Assembly (NCBI RefSeq): GCF_036885195.1
Contig: NZ_CP133656.1
Location: 1,550,001-1,614,000 of the forward strand
DNA: 64,000 nucleotides
Reading direction: 5' to 3'
Source of the DNA: Pectobacterium cacticida
Lineage (GTDB): Bacteria; Pseudomonadota; Gammaproteobacteria; Enterobacterales; Enterobacteriaceae
A program made the position numbers and the translations under genes. The notes beneath the pieces were generated by a model. The model worked only from the letters and a program-made list of their open reading frames with translations. It was not told the origin of the DNA and made no database searches. Shown here in pieces: positions 54,185 through 63,043 of this stretch (positions within the stretch are counted from its first letter, which is position 1; every line of letters starts with the position of its first letter).

Positions 54185-54208
54185 CTGGAAGATCTGAATG
54201 TCTTCCAG
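54185..54208 (-). promoter_or_regulatory. his leader pause/antiterminator stem
   Basis: Perfect 8-bp arms CTGGAAGA and TCTTCCAG with an 8-nt loop follow the hisL stop. The arms share GGAAGA/TCTTCC with the terminator stem, so the structures are mutually exclusive. This is the expected layout for transcription attenuation. Confidence 0.8.
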
Positions 54209-54225
54209 CACCAACTGCCCGAAGA

Positions 54226-54273
54226 CTAATCAGGATGATGGTGATGATGGTGGTTAAACAGAACGCGTGTCAT
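54226..54273 (-). CDS. hisL: his operon leader peptide HisL
   Basis: The 15-codon frame encodes MTRVLFNHHHHHHPD. It has six consecutive histidines; the remembered E. coli leader MTRVQFKHHHHHHHPD has seven. When charged tRNA-His is scarce the ribosome stalls in the His run and the terminator at 54132-54164 does not form. This gene is too short for usual ORF calling. Confidence 0.97.
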   Translation of the reverse strand: MTRVLFNHHHHHHPD

Positions 54274-54555
54274 AAAATATCTCTGTGGTAGTTAGCGCAG
54301 TAACGCTGTTTAATCGATAACAATATGTTCGTCGGATAACCTAAACCATGTGCGGGTTGTTGTGCAACTCTTTTTTGTCGATTTGAGCCGGTGTCAGAAA
54401 TCGACGACGCGAGCAGATTATTGGTCTGAATGGCCTGAAGTAGACTAAAAGCACAGGGGAATACGCATAGCGTCCATAGCGATGAACGGCAAAGCGGTTT
54501 ACGCTGTAGGCTTGGGTCGTGTTAATGACGGACGCCTTGTAGGAGGTAGACGTAG

Positions 54556-55398
54556 ATGAAAAAGGTCGCGATTGTTGGGTTGGGCTGGCTGGGAATGCCG
54601 TTAGCCCTGGCGTTAAACGGGCATGGTTACCACGTAATAGGAACAAAAACCACGCACGACGGGGTTGAAGCGGCACGGATGAGCGGAATTGAATGTTATC
54701 AATTGGTTTTGACGCCGGATCTGGAGTGTGATGCTGATGAGCTCAGTACGTTATTACAGGTTGACGTGTTAATCATCACGCTGCCTGCCAGCCGAACGGC
54801 GCAAGGAGGAGACGGTTATGCGCAGGCGGTACAGCAATTGGTGAATATGTCCCGCGTATTTCATGTTCCGCGCATTATCTTTACCAGTTCAACCTCCGTC
54901 TATGGCGACGGCAGCGGCACAGTAAAAGAAAATTCGCCGCTGCGACCAACAACGATAGCCGGGAAGACGCTGGTATCTCTCGAACAGTGGTTGCAGCATT
55001 TACCCGATACCTCGGTGGATATTTTGCGTCTGGCGGGGTTGGTGGGAGGGGGCCGTCATCCCGGACGTTTTCTCGCGGGGAAACGCAATCTGCCGCGTGG
55101 CAATCACGGCGTTAACCTCGTCCACCAGGAAGATGTGCTGGCAGCGATCCAATTGTTGCTTAAGCTGCCTCGTGGTGGGCATATTTATAACCTGTGTGCG
55201 CCTTCTCATCCCCCTAGACAGGATTTTTATCCTGAACAGGCGCGCAGGTTGCACCTGACGCCGCCACACTTTGCCCCTGTAACCGATAGCGATCAAGGGC
55301 GCATTGTTGATGGGCAGCGTATCTGCCGCGAACTTGGGTTTGACTATCAGTACCCCAATCCCTCAACCATGCCGTTTAATGCGGGTGACCTGAATTGA
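54556..55398 (+). CDS. yeeZ: NAD(P)-dependent epimerase-like protein YeeZ
   Basis: A 280-residue Rossmann-fold protein with nucleotide motif GLGWLGMP (8-15) and the short-chain-type FTSSTSVYGDGSGTV. It matches E. coli YeeZ (274) closely. E. coli yeeZ is also near hisL. The substrate is unknown. GGAGG lies ahead of the ATG. It is divergent from the his operon, with about 280 bp of shared promoter region. Confidence 0.92.
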   Translation: MKKVAIVGLGWLGMPLALALNGHGYHVIGTKTTHDGVEAARMSGIECYQLVLTPDLECDADELSTLLQVDVLIITLPASRTAQGGDGYAQAVQQLVNMSRVFHVPRIIFTSSTSVYGDGSGTVKENSPLRPTTIAGKTLVSLEQWLQHLPDTSVDILRLAGLVGGGRHPGRFLAGKRNLPRGNHGVNLVHQEDVLAAIQLLLKLPRGGHIYNLCAPSHPPRQDFYPEQARRLHLTPPHFAPVTDSDQGRIVDGQRICRELGFDYQYPNPSTMPFNAGDLN

Positions 55399-55482
55399 TG
55401 ACCTGCGCTGTGAGGTATTCAGATACGTCGATAGCGGGCCCACATTGCCCGGATAAGCGCGAGCCTCTCCGGGCGCAAAACG

Positions 55483-57447
55483 TTAAAACGAGGTCCAGTC
55501 ATTTTCAGACGATGTGGATTTATCGCCTGTCGTTAACGCGTTGTTAGGTAGCGCGTGTGGCCGTGTAGGCGATGGACCATCTGACGCGGTGCGACGGTCA
55601 GTTTGGGACAGGCGGAAGTGCGCGAGGAGGCTCTCTAACAGCACGGCCTGCTCTTCCAGGGAATTAGCCGCAATAGACGATTCCATCACCAGCGCGGCGT
55701 TTTGTTGCGTCGTGGTGTCCAACTCGCCGATGGCCTGAGCAATTTGCCCGATTCCCCGACTCTGTTCCTCCGAGGCGGATGAAATTTCCCCCATAATATC
55801 GTTGACGCGCGCGACGGAATCCACAATGTGATCCATTGTTTCCCCGGCCACCGCGACGAGACGACTCCCCGCATTAGTCCGTTCGACTGACTCAGAAATG
55901 AGTGCCTCAATGTCTTTAGCGGCCTGAGAGCTACGCTGCGATAGACTGCGAACTTCGCCAGCGACAACGGCAAAACCACGGCCTTGTTCTCCGGCGCGAG
56001 CGGCTTCTACCGCGGCGTTAAGTGCGAGAATGTTGGTTTGGAAAGCGATACTGTTAATGACGGTGGTGATATCGGCGATTTTTCTCGAACTGGTCGCAAT
56101 ATTATCCATTGTGCTCACGACCTCTTTCACCACTTCACCGCCTTTACGCGCATCTTTTGCCGCATCGGCAGCGATCTGACGGGCATGTTTGGCGTTGTCG
56201 GCATTGTTTTTTACCGTCGATGTCAGTTCTTCCATGCTGGCGGCGGTTTCAACCACAGCGGCAGACTGCTGCTCGGTGCGTGACGAAAGATCGTTATTGC
56301 CTGTGGCAATTTTAGCGGCTGACAGACTAACGCGATCGACGCTGTCGCGCACCTCGGTGATCATCGCGCGTAGTTTCTCATTCATGCGCCCCATCGCTGC
56401 GGTTAACTGCCCTAGTTCATCATGGCGATCGACGGTAATCGTCGAGGTAAGATCGCCTTCGGCAATCTTTTCCGCTAACGATAAGTTATGAATAACAGGG
56501 CGAGTGATCTGGCGGGTAATCAGTAACGAGATGGCGATACCGATAATGACCGCAATAAAGCCAATAATCATGGTAATCGTAGCTGAATTATACGTTAGCG
56601 CATCATTTTCTTCTTTTACGATATTGATAATTGACTTGATAGAGGCACTGCTTTTGTCGCCACCGATCTTAACCGCATTTTCCGCTGCTTTCAGATCCAT
56701 GATGTTCTTAAAGTAGTCGTCGTTTAGCGTTTTATAGTTTGCGGCATATTTTTGCAGGTTATCAGCGGCGGTTTTCTGCTCAGGAGACAGCGAGCCAATG
56801 ACCTGCTGGTAGCGATTATTCAGGAGATCGAATGCCATATTGAGCTGTTTATATGCGTCTTCATTTTGTCGTAACCGCAACGCATAAGAACGATTCTTTA
56901 TCTCTGACAGCAACGTGGTCAGGTCTTCAGTCTGGGTCGCCGCTGGGGGAATATCGAGAGCAGCCTCTGGCGATGCTTGTTGCGTGCGGATAGAAAAAAC
57001 GGTAGTGGGCTGTTGAATATTAGCGGCGTCGATTTTATCGATGGTTTCTACTACCCGCTGGGTTACTTTCCCCATTTCGCTAATGGCGTTTTGAAATTCG
57101 GTCAGGTGCTGGGCGATTTGATCAATAATCTCGGCTTCCTGACTATTCCATGATAGTTTTTTTGCCTCGTCGCTGAGTGATGATGCGTGTGTGACGTATC
57201 TTGCCATCGTTTCTCGCGATTGCTCATCATACGCATAAAAATATTTTAAACGGTTTATTTTAGCCTGGAATACTTCGATATTGATGTTATAGATCAGGTT
57301 GGTTTTCTCATAAATATCATTAATTTCTTTGAATCGCTTTGTACTCAGTGATGAGGCAATGATAACGAGTAACAGAATAATGCCAAATCCGGCATAGAGT
57401 TTGTGGGTAATTTTTATGTTACGAATTCGACGGGCAAGATGTTTCAT
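55483..57447 (-). CDS. Methyl-accepting chemotaxis protein with large helical sensor domain
   Basis: A 654-residue chemoreceptor. One membrane span (about 17-36), a periplasmic region of about 250 residues, a second span (about 290-311), HAMP, and a cytoplasmic signalling domain with the conserved hairpin tip EVRSLSQRSSQAAKDIEALI. It ends NDWTSF, a tether like NWETF for CheR/CheB. The periplasmic region is predicted helical and longer than a four-helix-bundle (about 150), suggesting a helical bimodular domain of the type that senses TCA acids in Pseudomonas McpS. Position beside citrate genes supports that. GGAGAA precedes the chosen ATG. Confidence 0.88.
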   Translation of the reverse strand: MKHLARRIRNIKITHKLYAGFGIILLLVIIASSLSTKRFKEINDIYEKTNLIYNINIEVFQAKINRLKYFYAYDEQSRETMARYVTHASSLSDEAKKLSWNSQEAEIIDQIAQHLTEFQNAISEMGKVTQRVVETIDKIDAANIQQPTTVFSIRTQQASPEAALDIPPAATQTEDLTTLLSEIKNRSYALRLRQNEDAYKQLNMAFDLLNNRYQQVIGSLSPEQKTAADNLQKYAANYKTLNDDYFKNIMDLKAAENAVKIGGDKSSASIKSIINIVKEENDALTYNSATITMIIGFIAVIIGIAISLLITRQITRPVIHNLSLAEKIAEGDLTSTITVDRHDELGQLTAAMGRMNEKLRAMITEVRDSVDRVSLSAAKIATGNNDLSSRTEQQSAAVVETAASMEELTSTVKNNADNAKHARQIAADAAKDARKGGEVVKEVVSTMDNIATSSRKIADITTVINSIAFQTNILALNAAVEAARAGEQGRGFAVVAGEVRSLSQRSSQAAKDIEALISESVERTNAGSRLVAVAGETMDHIVDSVARVNDIMGEISSASEEQSRGIGQIAQAIGELDTTTQQNAALVMESSIAANSLEEQAVLLESLLAHFRLSQTDRRTASDGPSPTRPHALPNNALTTGDKSTSSENDWTSF

Positions 57448-57541
57448 TATAATTCTCCATCGGTGACGCACTTTACAAAAATGATTATTTATTGTTAATC
57501 ATTACCTTATGGCTAATTACGCAATTGCTCACTGTGTTGAG

Positions 57542-57568
57542 TTATCGGGTTTGTGGAACGATGAATTA
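57542..57568 (-). promoter_or_regulatory. Candidate sigma-28 (FliA) promoter for the chemoreceptor
   Basis: On the minus strand TAATTCAT-N11-CCCGATAA. The -10 matches GCCGATAA at 7 of 8 positions with correct spacing; the -35 matches only 4 of 8. The start point would be about 90 nt ahead of the gene. Confidence 0.4.
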
Positions 57569-57703
57569 GCTATGCTATGAGGAATTATTTTATTCTGTGA
57601 TGTTCATCAATATGGATTGTGCAAGTGCATAATTTTTTCTGTCAATAAAACAAAATTATGCATTTAACGTGCCGCAAAGACTCCTTTGCAGACAATTTCT
57701 ACG

Positions 57704-57725
57704 GTGGCAGCCATATTGCTGCCAC
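57704..57725 (-). other. Hairpin after the response regulator gene
   Basis: Perfect 8-bp arms GTGGCAGC and GCTGCCAC with a 6-nt loop lie 8 bp past the dpiA-like stop. No clear T-run follows, so it is at best a weak terminator. Confidence 0.5.
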
Positions 57726-57732
57726 TCCGCCT

Positions 57733-58434
57733 TTAACGTAAAGATTTTGCGCGGTAGAGTCGACGCGGATGGCCAATTTTCCCGTAACGCATTTCGATAT
57801 CGAGAAACTGATTTTCAACGCAATATTCCAAATAGCGACGAGCCGTCGTTTTACTCAGCCCGGTTTTTTCTACAATATCATCGACTGAATAAAGCGTATT
57901 GCCACCATCGTCAGCAAATATCTGTTGGATTAGCCCCAACGTATTTTCCTCAATGCCTTTTGTTGAAGATGACGGTATCGCCCCCGATGACTGTAAGTGG
58001 TAAAGAATATCGACATTTTGCTGATCGACAACTTTATAGGTATGTTGGGTTTTTACGAATTGAATAAATCGCTCAAGTGAAGAGCGTAGTCGGGGATAGG
58101 ATAGCGGCTTGATAATATAGTCAAAAGCGCCGCAGCGAATCGCCTGAGCACAGGTATTCATATCGCTGGCGGCGGTAATGAAAATAACGGAACAATTCAT
58201 CCCCTTAAGCAGTTGACTTTCGATCAGTGAAACGCCCTCGCCGTCGGGCAAATAGTTATCAAGCAGTATGAGGCGTGGTTTGTATTGCTGAAGGAGTTTC
58301 CTCGCTTCAAACAGCGTGGCGGCGATTCCCACGACACGCAGATTGAAATTTTTTTCAATAAATTCAGCATGAATATTGCCCAGCTTACTCTCATCTTCAA
58401 CAATTAAGACATCGAAATGCTCAGTGTGCTGCAT
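57733..58434 (-). CDS. dpiA: Citrate-type response regulator (DpiA/CitB family)
   Basis: A 233-residue response regulator with a receiver (about 8-122, Glu13, Asp14, phosphoacceptor Asp59 in LILLDNYLPDGEG, conserved Lys in YIIKPL) and a C-terminal winged helix of the CitB/DcuR type (TLYSVDDIVEKTGLSKTTARRYLEYCVE). It pairs with the kinase upstream. E. coli DpiA is 226 residues. ATG at 58434 has AGGGA at useful distance. It likely activates the divergent transporter and cit genes. The match is to the family; orthology is inferred from context. Confidence 0.88.
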   Translation of the reverse strand: MQHTEHFDVLIVEDESKLGNIHAEFIEKNFNLRVVGIAATLFEARKLLQQYKPRLILLDNYLPDGEGVSLIESQLLKGMNCSVIFITAASDMNTCAQAIRCGAFDYIIKPLSYPRLRSSLERFIQFVKTQHTYKVVDQQNVDILYHLQSSGAIPSSSTKGIEENTLGLIQQIFADDGGNTLYSVDDIVEKTGLSKTTARRYLEYCVENQFLDIEMRYGKIGHPRRLYRAKSLR

Positions 58435-58529
58435 GGTATTAATCCCTGTTATTGTCCGAAGCCTAAAGGCCGATCTCATCCCCGTAACATTAAAACTGCC
58501 GAGAGCGGTTCAACCAGTGGCGGCCCAAA

Positions 58530-60134
58530 TTAGTGCGAGGATAACGGTATAAAGAGAGAAAATACGCTCCCCGTCGGCTGGTTAGCCGAGACTTCTACGA
58601 TTCCCTGCGCCTGATTAACGTAACTCGCGACCAGATATAATCCCAACCCGTGATCGCCTTCCGTTTTACTGGTGACCCCCATTTGAAAGAGGTTGTCAGC
58701 AAGTGCTGGATCGATCCCCGTCCCTCGATCGGCGACTTCGATAACCAGCTCATGTTCACTATTGTGGATATACACTTCGATAGGATAATGCGGTGCGTTG
58801 GCGGCTAATGTCGCTTCCATTGCGTTATCCACCACATTGCCAATGATAGACATCAGTTCGGTTTCACTTAGGCTGGTTGGCATCCGAGTGAGCTGACAGC
58901 GCGGATCGAAAACAATCTCAAGCCCTTTTTCACGCGCCGTCGCGTATTTGCCCAGTAGCAGCCCGCAGAGCGCGGGCGAGCAGAAACGGTGGGAAACAAA
59001 GTCCAGCACCACCTGCGCGCTTTCTGACTGTGCCTCTATATATTTGATAGCCTCATCATAGCGTTTTAGATGCAGCAGTCCTGCCAGCGTTGCCGTCCAG
59101 TTTAATTGTTCATGGCGCAGGATGCGCAGGCTGTTTGCGTAACGCTTTACCTGGCTGAGTTGCATGCTTAGCGTATGGATATCGTTTTTACTGCGGAAAC
59201 TGATAACCCAGCCCTGAAGCTCACCTTCCAGCATGATCCGTACACGACTGGCAATTACCGTGGCATGGTTAAAGCGGCAAACGGCATCGTGGGTGTCGCT
59301 ATTCCACATCGCCTCGCTGGAAAAAAAAGGCACCGGGCTTATAACGCTATCTACCGGCTTGCCGCGCAATAGATGGGAAGGATCACTTATCCCAAGTATC
59401 TCTTTGGCGGCATGGTTAATGGCGGCAATACGATGTTGTTTATCGATTGCAATCACCCCTTCATAGAGCGATTCTAATAGCGCCTTCTGCTGCCTGACCA
59501 ACAGGCGAATCTCAAGGGGTTCAAGGCCAAACATCTGTTTCTTGACATTGCGTGAAAACCACCAGGAAAAGAGAAACAGCGCGACGAACATCGCCAGAAT
59601 CGCCAGCAGAATGTGGAGCAGTTTATTAAACGTCAGGCTATCAATGTGGGTTTTCAGGTAGCCAACAGAAACAATACCGATGACCTGACCATCCGCGATG
59701 ATGGGCGCTTTACTGCGCAACGAGATACCGATGCTGCCGTGGCGTACGGTCACCACACTTTTCCCAGCTAATACGTCAAAATTATCACCCCCGACCATTT
59801 GCGTGCCAATAAGCTTATCATTTTCCGCATATTCGGAGTGAAACAGGTGGTGTGCATGATTATCGCCAATGACGATATAACTGGCATCGCTACGGTGTTT
59901 CAATTGTTGCGCGAGCGCATATATCCGTTTGATGTTCTTGCTTTTTACCGACTCGACCAGAGTAGGGATAATAGCAATTTCCCTAGCCTGTACCTGTGCC
60001 CGCGTACCCAGCTCAGAATATAACTGCTTATCGATATCATGATAATAATAAACACCAGCCATTAGCAGCAATGAAGAGAAGAAGACAATCAAATAGATAA
60101 ATAATTTGATGTGAAAGGAAAATCTTAATCTCAT
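58530..60134 (-). CDS. dpiB: Citrate-type sensor histidine kinase (DpiB/CitA family)
   Basis: A 534-residue kinase. A first membrane span (about 7-27) and a periplasmic PDC/PAS sensor (about 30-165, with SVVTVRHGSIGISLRSKAPI, matching citrate-site segment of Klebsiella CitA) are followed by a second span, a cytoplasmic PAS, and a SpoOB-type dimerisation region (LRHEQLNWTATLAGLLHL). The ATPase has NVVDNAMEA, DRGTGI and GDHGLGLYL. Start is ATG at 60134 (MRLRFSFHIK); a GTG at 60182 would add 16 residues. It is 95 bp upstream of dpiA and divergent from the transporter. Confidence 0.88.
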   Translation of the reverse strand: MRLRFSFHIKLFIYLIVFFSSLLLMAGVYYYHDIDKQLYSELGTRAQVQAREIAIIPTLVESVKSKNIKRIYALAQQLKHRSDASYIVIGDNHAHHLFHSEYAENDKLIGTQMVGGDNFDVLAGKSVVTVRHGSIGISLRSKAPIIADGQVIGIVSVGYLKTHIDSLTFNKLLHILLAILAMFVALFLFSWWFSRNVKKQMFGLEPLEIRLLVRQQKALLESLYEGVIAIDKQHRIAAINHAAKEILGISDPSHLLRGKPVDSVISPVPFFSSEAMWNSDTHDAVCRFNHATVIASRVRIMLEGELQGWVISFRSKNDIHTLSMQLSQVKRYANSLRILRHEQLNWTATLAGLLHLKRYDEAIKYIEAQSESAQVVLDFVSHRFCSPALCGLLLGKYATAREKGLEIVFDPRCQLTRMPTSLSETELMSIIGNVVDNAMEATLAANAPHYPIEVYIHNSEHELVIEVADRGTGIDPALADNLFQMGVTSKTEGDHGLGLYLVASYVNQAQGIVEVSANQPTGSVFSLFIPLSSH

Positions 60135-60544
60135 GATGTGCGCTAGCCCACGGTCAGTAAAAATGGCAGATAAATTTATCACGAATAATCATCATTATGG
60201 GCCAGGAGGAAAAAACTTGTGAGCAATAACACATTTAATCTTTGGTGATAAATATGGCGATGGAAATAAATGGATAAAATAAAATGCATTCTGTTTCTTT
60301 ACAAAACAAACTAATTACTTTTTGTCAACAAATTTGGCTTAATGCAATAAAAACCATAAACGCCATAAAAACCTTAAAATCCATTTTTGCTGCAAACGCT
60401 TTATTGTCGCTGTAATCGACAGTTGCGCAATAAAATCATAAAATTCATAAACACCTTTAAAACTCGTTTTTTAATTTGAAGAAAGTCACATAATAGCCGT
60501 TCCCTGCCTCCTATGATGCCTGAACAAAATAAAACGGGGACTGA
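60135..60544. other. dpiB-transporter divergent regulatory region
   Basis: A 410-bp AT-rich gap with no gene. It holds a CRP-like site and many A/T tracts of the kind bound by CitB/DpiA regulators. Repeated AAAACCATAAA/AAAACCTTAAA motifs are seen near 60348-60375, which could be response-regulator sites. Confidence 0.55.
60475..60490. promoter_or_regulatory. CRP-like site
   Basis: TTTGA-N6-TCACA matches the CRP consensus TGTGA-N6-TCACA at 9 of 10 fixed positions. Its centre is 62 bp upstream of the transporter start. Catabolite control is known for citrate genes in Klebsiella. Confidence 0.5.
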
Positions 60545-61918
60545 ATGATGAGTACGACAGATGATTCATATATTGTGGCGAATAATGAGGCTGCTACGAA
60601 GCGTCCATTAAAGGAAAAATGGTGGCATGTTCTGGATACCTATAAAGTGGGTATTATTCCTGTGCCACTTTTTGTGTTGGCGGGTATCTTAATCGGCATC
60701 GATTGTCTGAGCGGCACGTTGCCGAGCGATATCGTAGTGATGGTTGCAACGCTCGCCTTCTTTGGGTTTGCCTGTGGCGAGTTCGGCAAGCGCCTGCCGA
60801 TCGTTGGCAAAATGGGCGCGGCAGCGATTTGTGCAACGTTTATCCCTTCTGCGATGGTGCATTACGGGCTCTTGCCGGATGTTGTCGTTGAATCCACAAC
60901 CCGGTTCTATAAGAGCACCAATATTCTGTATCTCTACATCTGCTGCATTATTGTCGGCAGCATTATGAGCATGAACCGGCAGACGTTAATCCAGGGTTTC
61001 CTGCGTATTTTCTTTCCCATGCTGTGCGGAGAGATCACCGGTATGTTGGTCGGGATGGCGGTGGGTATTGCACTGGGGCTGGATCCGTTTCACATCTTCT
61101 TCTTCCTCATTTTGCCGATTATGGCGGGTGGCGTCGGGGAAGGTGCGATTCCCTTATCCATCGGCTACGCGACAATACTGCATATGGAGCAAGGCGTGGC
61201 ACTGGGGCGTATCCTGCCTATCGTCATGCTGGGGGGACTAACGGCAATTGTTCTTGCTGGCACATTGAATCAACTAGGTAAACGTTACCCGCATCTGACC
61301 GGCGAAGGCGAATTGATGCCGAATAAAGGCAATGACCTGGGGGACAGTGGGAGCCACGCTACATCATCCGGCCTCAGCGGTAAGATGGACGTAACAACGA
61401 TTGCCTCCGGTGCCCTGCTAGCCATTCTACTGTATATGGTGGGGATGCTGGGGCACAAAATGGTTGGCCTGCCAGCGCCGGTTGGCATGCTATTCGCCGC
61501 GGTGTTAGTCAAGCTGGTGCATGGGGCTTCACCGAGAATGCTCGAAGGTTCTCAAGTGGTTTACAAGTTCTTCCAGACTTCGGTGACGTATCCCATTTTG
61601 TTTGCCGTGGGGGTAGCTATCACGCCGTGGCAGGAATTGGTTGATGCATTTACGATTCAAAATATCCTGGTCATTATTTCAACGGTGCTGACGTTGGTCG
61701 TTACCGGTTTCTTTGTGGGGAAAAAGATTGGTATGCACCCCATTGATGTCGCCATTGTTTCCTGCTGCCAAAGTGGGCAGGGCGGGACGGGAGACGTGGC
61801 GATCCTTACTGCGGGCAATCGTATGGTGCTGATGCCATTTGCGCAGATTGCCACGCGTATTGGTGGGGCGATTAACGTCTCAATTTCATTATTGGTGCTC
61901 GCTAATTTCTTAGTCTGA
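60545..61918 (+). CDS. 2-hydroxycarboxylate transporter (CitS/CitW family)
   Basis: A 457-residue integral membrane protein of the 2HCT family, which carries citrate and malate. Both re-entrant loop motifs are present: GGVGEGAIPLS in the first half and CQSGQGGTGDVAILT in the second. The C-terminal ATRIGGAI holds the conserved substrate-binding arginine. Klebsiella CitS (446) and CitW (454) are of like size; I cannot separate Na-symport from exchange. ATG at 60545 or 60548; GGGGA lies upstream. It is followed by the FAH-family gene and citC. Confidence 0.92.
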   Translation: MMSTTDDSYIVANNEAATKRPLKEKWWHVLDTYKVGIIPVPLFVLAGILIGIDCLSGTLPSDIVVMVATLAFFGFACGEFGKRLPIVGKMGAAAICATFIPSAMVHYGLLPDVVVESTTRFYKSTNILYLYICCIIVGSIMSMNRQTLIQGFLRIFFPMLCGEITGMLVGMAVGIALGLDPFHIFFFLILPIMAGGVGEGAIPLSIGYATILHMEQGVALGRILPIVMLGGLTAIVLAGTLNQLGKRYPHLTGEGELMPNKGNDLGDSGSHATSSGLSGKMDVTTIASGALLAILLYMVGMLGHKMVGLPAPVGMLFAAVLVKLVHGASPRMLEGSQVVYKFFQTSVTYPILFAVGVAITPWQELVDAFTIQNILVIISTVLTLVVTGFFVGKKIGMHPIDVAIVSCCQSGQGGTGDVAILTAGNRMVLMPFAQIATRIGGAINVSISLLVLANFLV

Positions 61919-62077
61919 TACTGTTTGAAAGATAAAAGTAAGCGGGTAGATGCCATTCATATTGAAAAACAGGTGCTGTTAGACATGGATGCTATTAATG
62001 AATGCGATTCTAAAAAACGATATTGGCAATGAATTAAACCGTTGTCGGATACGGGGTTAATTTTTACAGGAAATATT

Positions 62078-62962
62078 ATGAAATTTGCAAGCTATCGTCA
62101 TAACGGTAAAGACAGTTATGGCATTTATACGTCAGCGGGATTAATTGACCTTGGTAGTAAAATTGGTCGTCGTTATCCCGATTTGAAAGCACTGTTGGCG
62201 CAAAATGCTTTATCTGTTGCGCAGGAGTTCAGCCTGAATAAGCCGGATATTCCTGTCGCAGATGTCACGTTTTTACCCGTTATTACCGCGCCAGGAAAAA
62301 TTTTGTGCGTGGGAATGAATTATGCGGCTAAACGTCAGGAATTTAACGAGCAAGATCCTGCGCCAACGTTATTTGTCCGCTTTGCCGATTCGCAAACGGG
62401 GCATGCGACACCGATCATCAAACCGTATTATTCCAACGAGTTTGATTATGAAGGTGAGTTGGCCGTTATTATCGGTACAGGGGGGCAAAATATTTCGCAG
62501 AATAACGCACTCTCTCATGTCGCAGGCTATAGCTGCTATATGGATGGCTCTGCGCGTGATTGGCAACATAGCTGGTTTACCGCAGGAAAAAACTGGCAGA
62601 AAACTGGCGCATTCGGCCCTTGTCTCACGACCCGAGATGAAATTCCCGATCCGCACCGGCTGTCGATCCGCACGTATCTGAACGGACGCATGGTACAGGA
62701 TGACAATACCGGCAACATGATCCACAAAATCGCGGAATTGATTGAATACATCAGCACCTTTACGCCACTGAGTGCGGGCGACGTGATCATTACTGGTTCT
62801 CCGGGTGGGGTGGGGAAAAAACGTAATCCGCCGCTGTTTATGAAAGCGGGCGACTGCATTGAAGTGGAAATCGAACACGTCGGACATTTGCGCAACACAA
62901 TAGTGGATGCGGCGAAGCCGCAAGTATTGATGTCGGCAGCCGCCGAAGCGGCGATGCATTGA
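62078..62962 (+). CDS. Fumarylacetoacetate hydrolase-family protein
   Basis: A 294-residue FAH-fold enzyme. The metal triad is visible as Glu125 and Glu127 (DYEGEL) and Asp156 (CYMDGSARDWQ). The family includes acylpyruvases, 2-hydroxyhepta-dienedioate isomerases and, for FAHD1, oxaloacetate decarboxylases. Position between the citrate carrier and citC makes oxaloacetate decarboxylation the attractive guess, but sequence alone does not show it. ATG at 62078 has CAGGAAA upstream; a frame start at 62042 is less likely. Confidence 0.85.
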   Translation: MKFASYRHNGKDSYGIYTSAGLIDLGSKIGRRYPDLKALLAQNALSVAQEFSLNKPDIPVADVTFLPVITAPGKILCVGMNYAAKRQEFNEQDPAPTLFVRFADSQTGHATPIIKPYYSNEFDYEGELAVIIGTGGQNISQNNALSHVAGYSCYMDGSARDWQHSWFTAGKNWQKTGAFGPCLTTRDEIPDPHRLSIRTYLNGRMVQDDNTGNMIHKIAELIEYISTFTPLSAGDVIITGSPGGVGKKRNPPLFMKAGDCIEVEIEHVGHLRNTIVDAAKPQVLMSAAAEAAMH

Positions 62963-63043
62963 GTGCCGATTCCAGGTTGTCGGCGATATTGCGACAGCCT
63001 GCGGCGATGTCCCTAGATCATTTGAGTTGCAGGAAGCCCCCTG

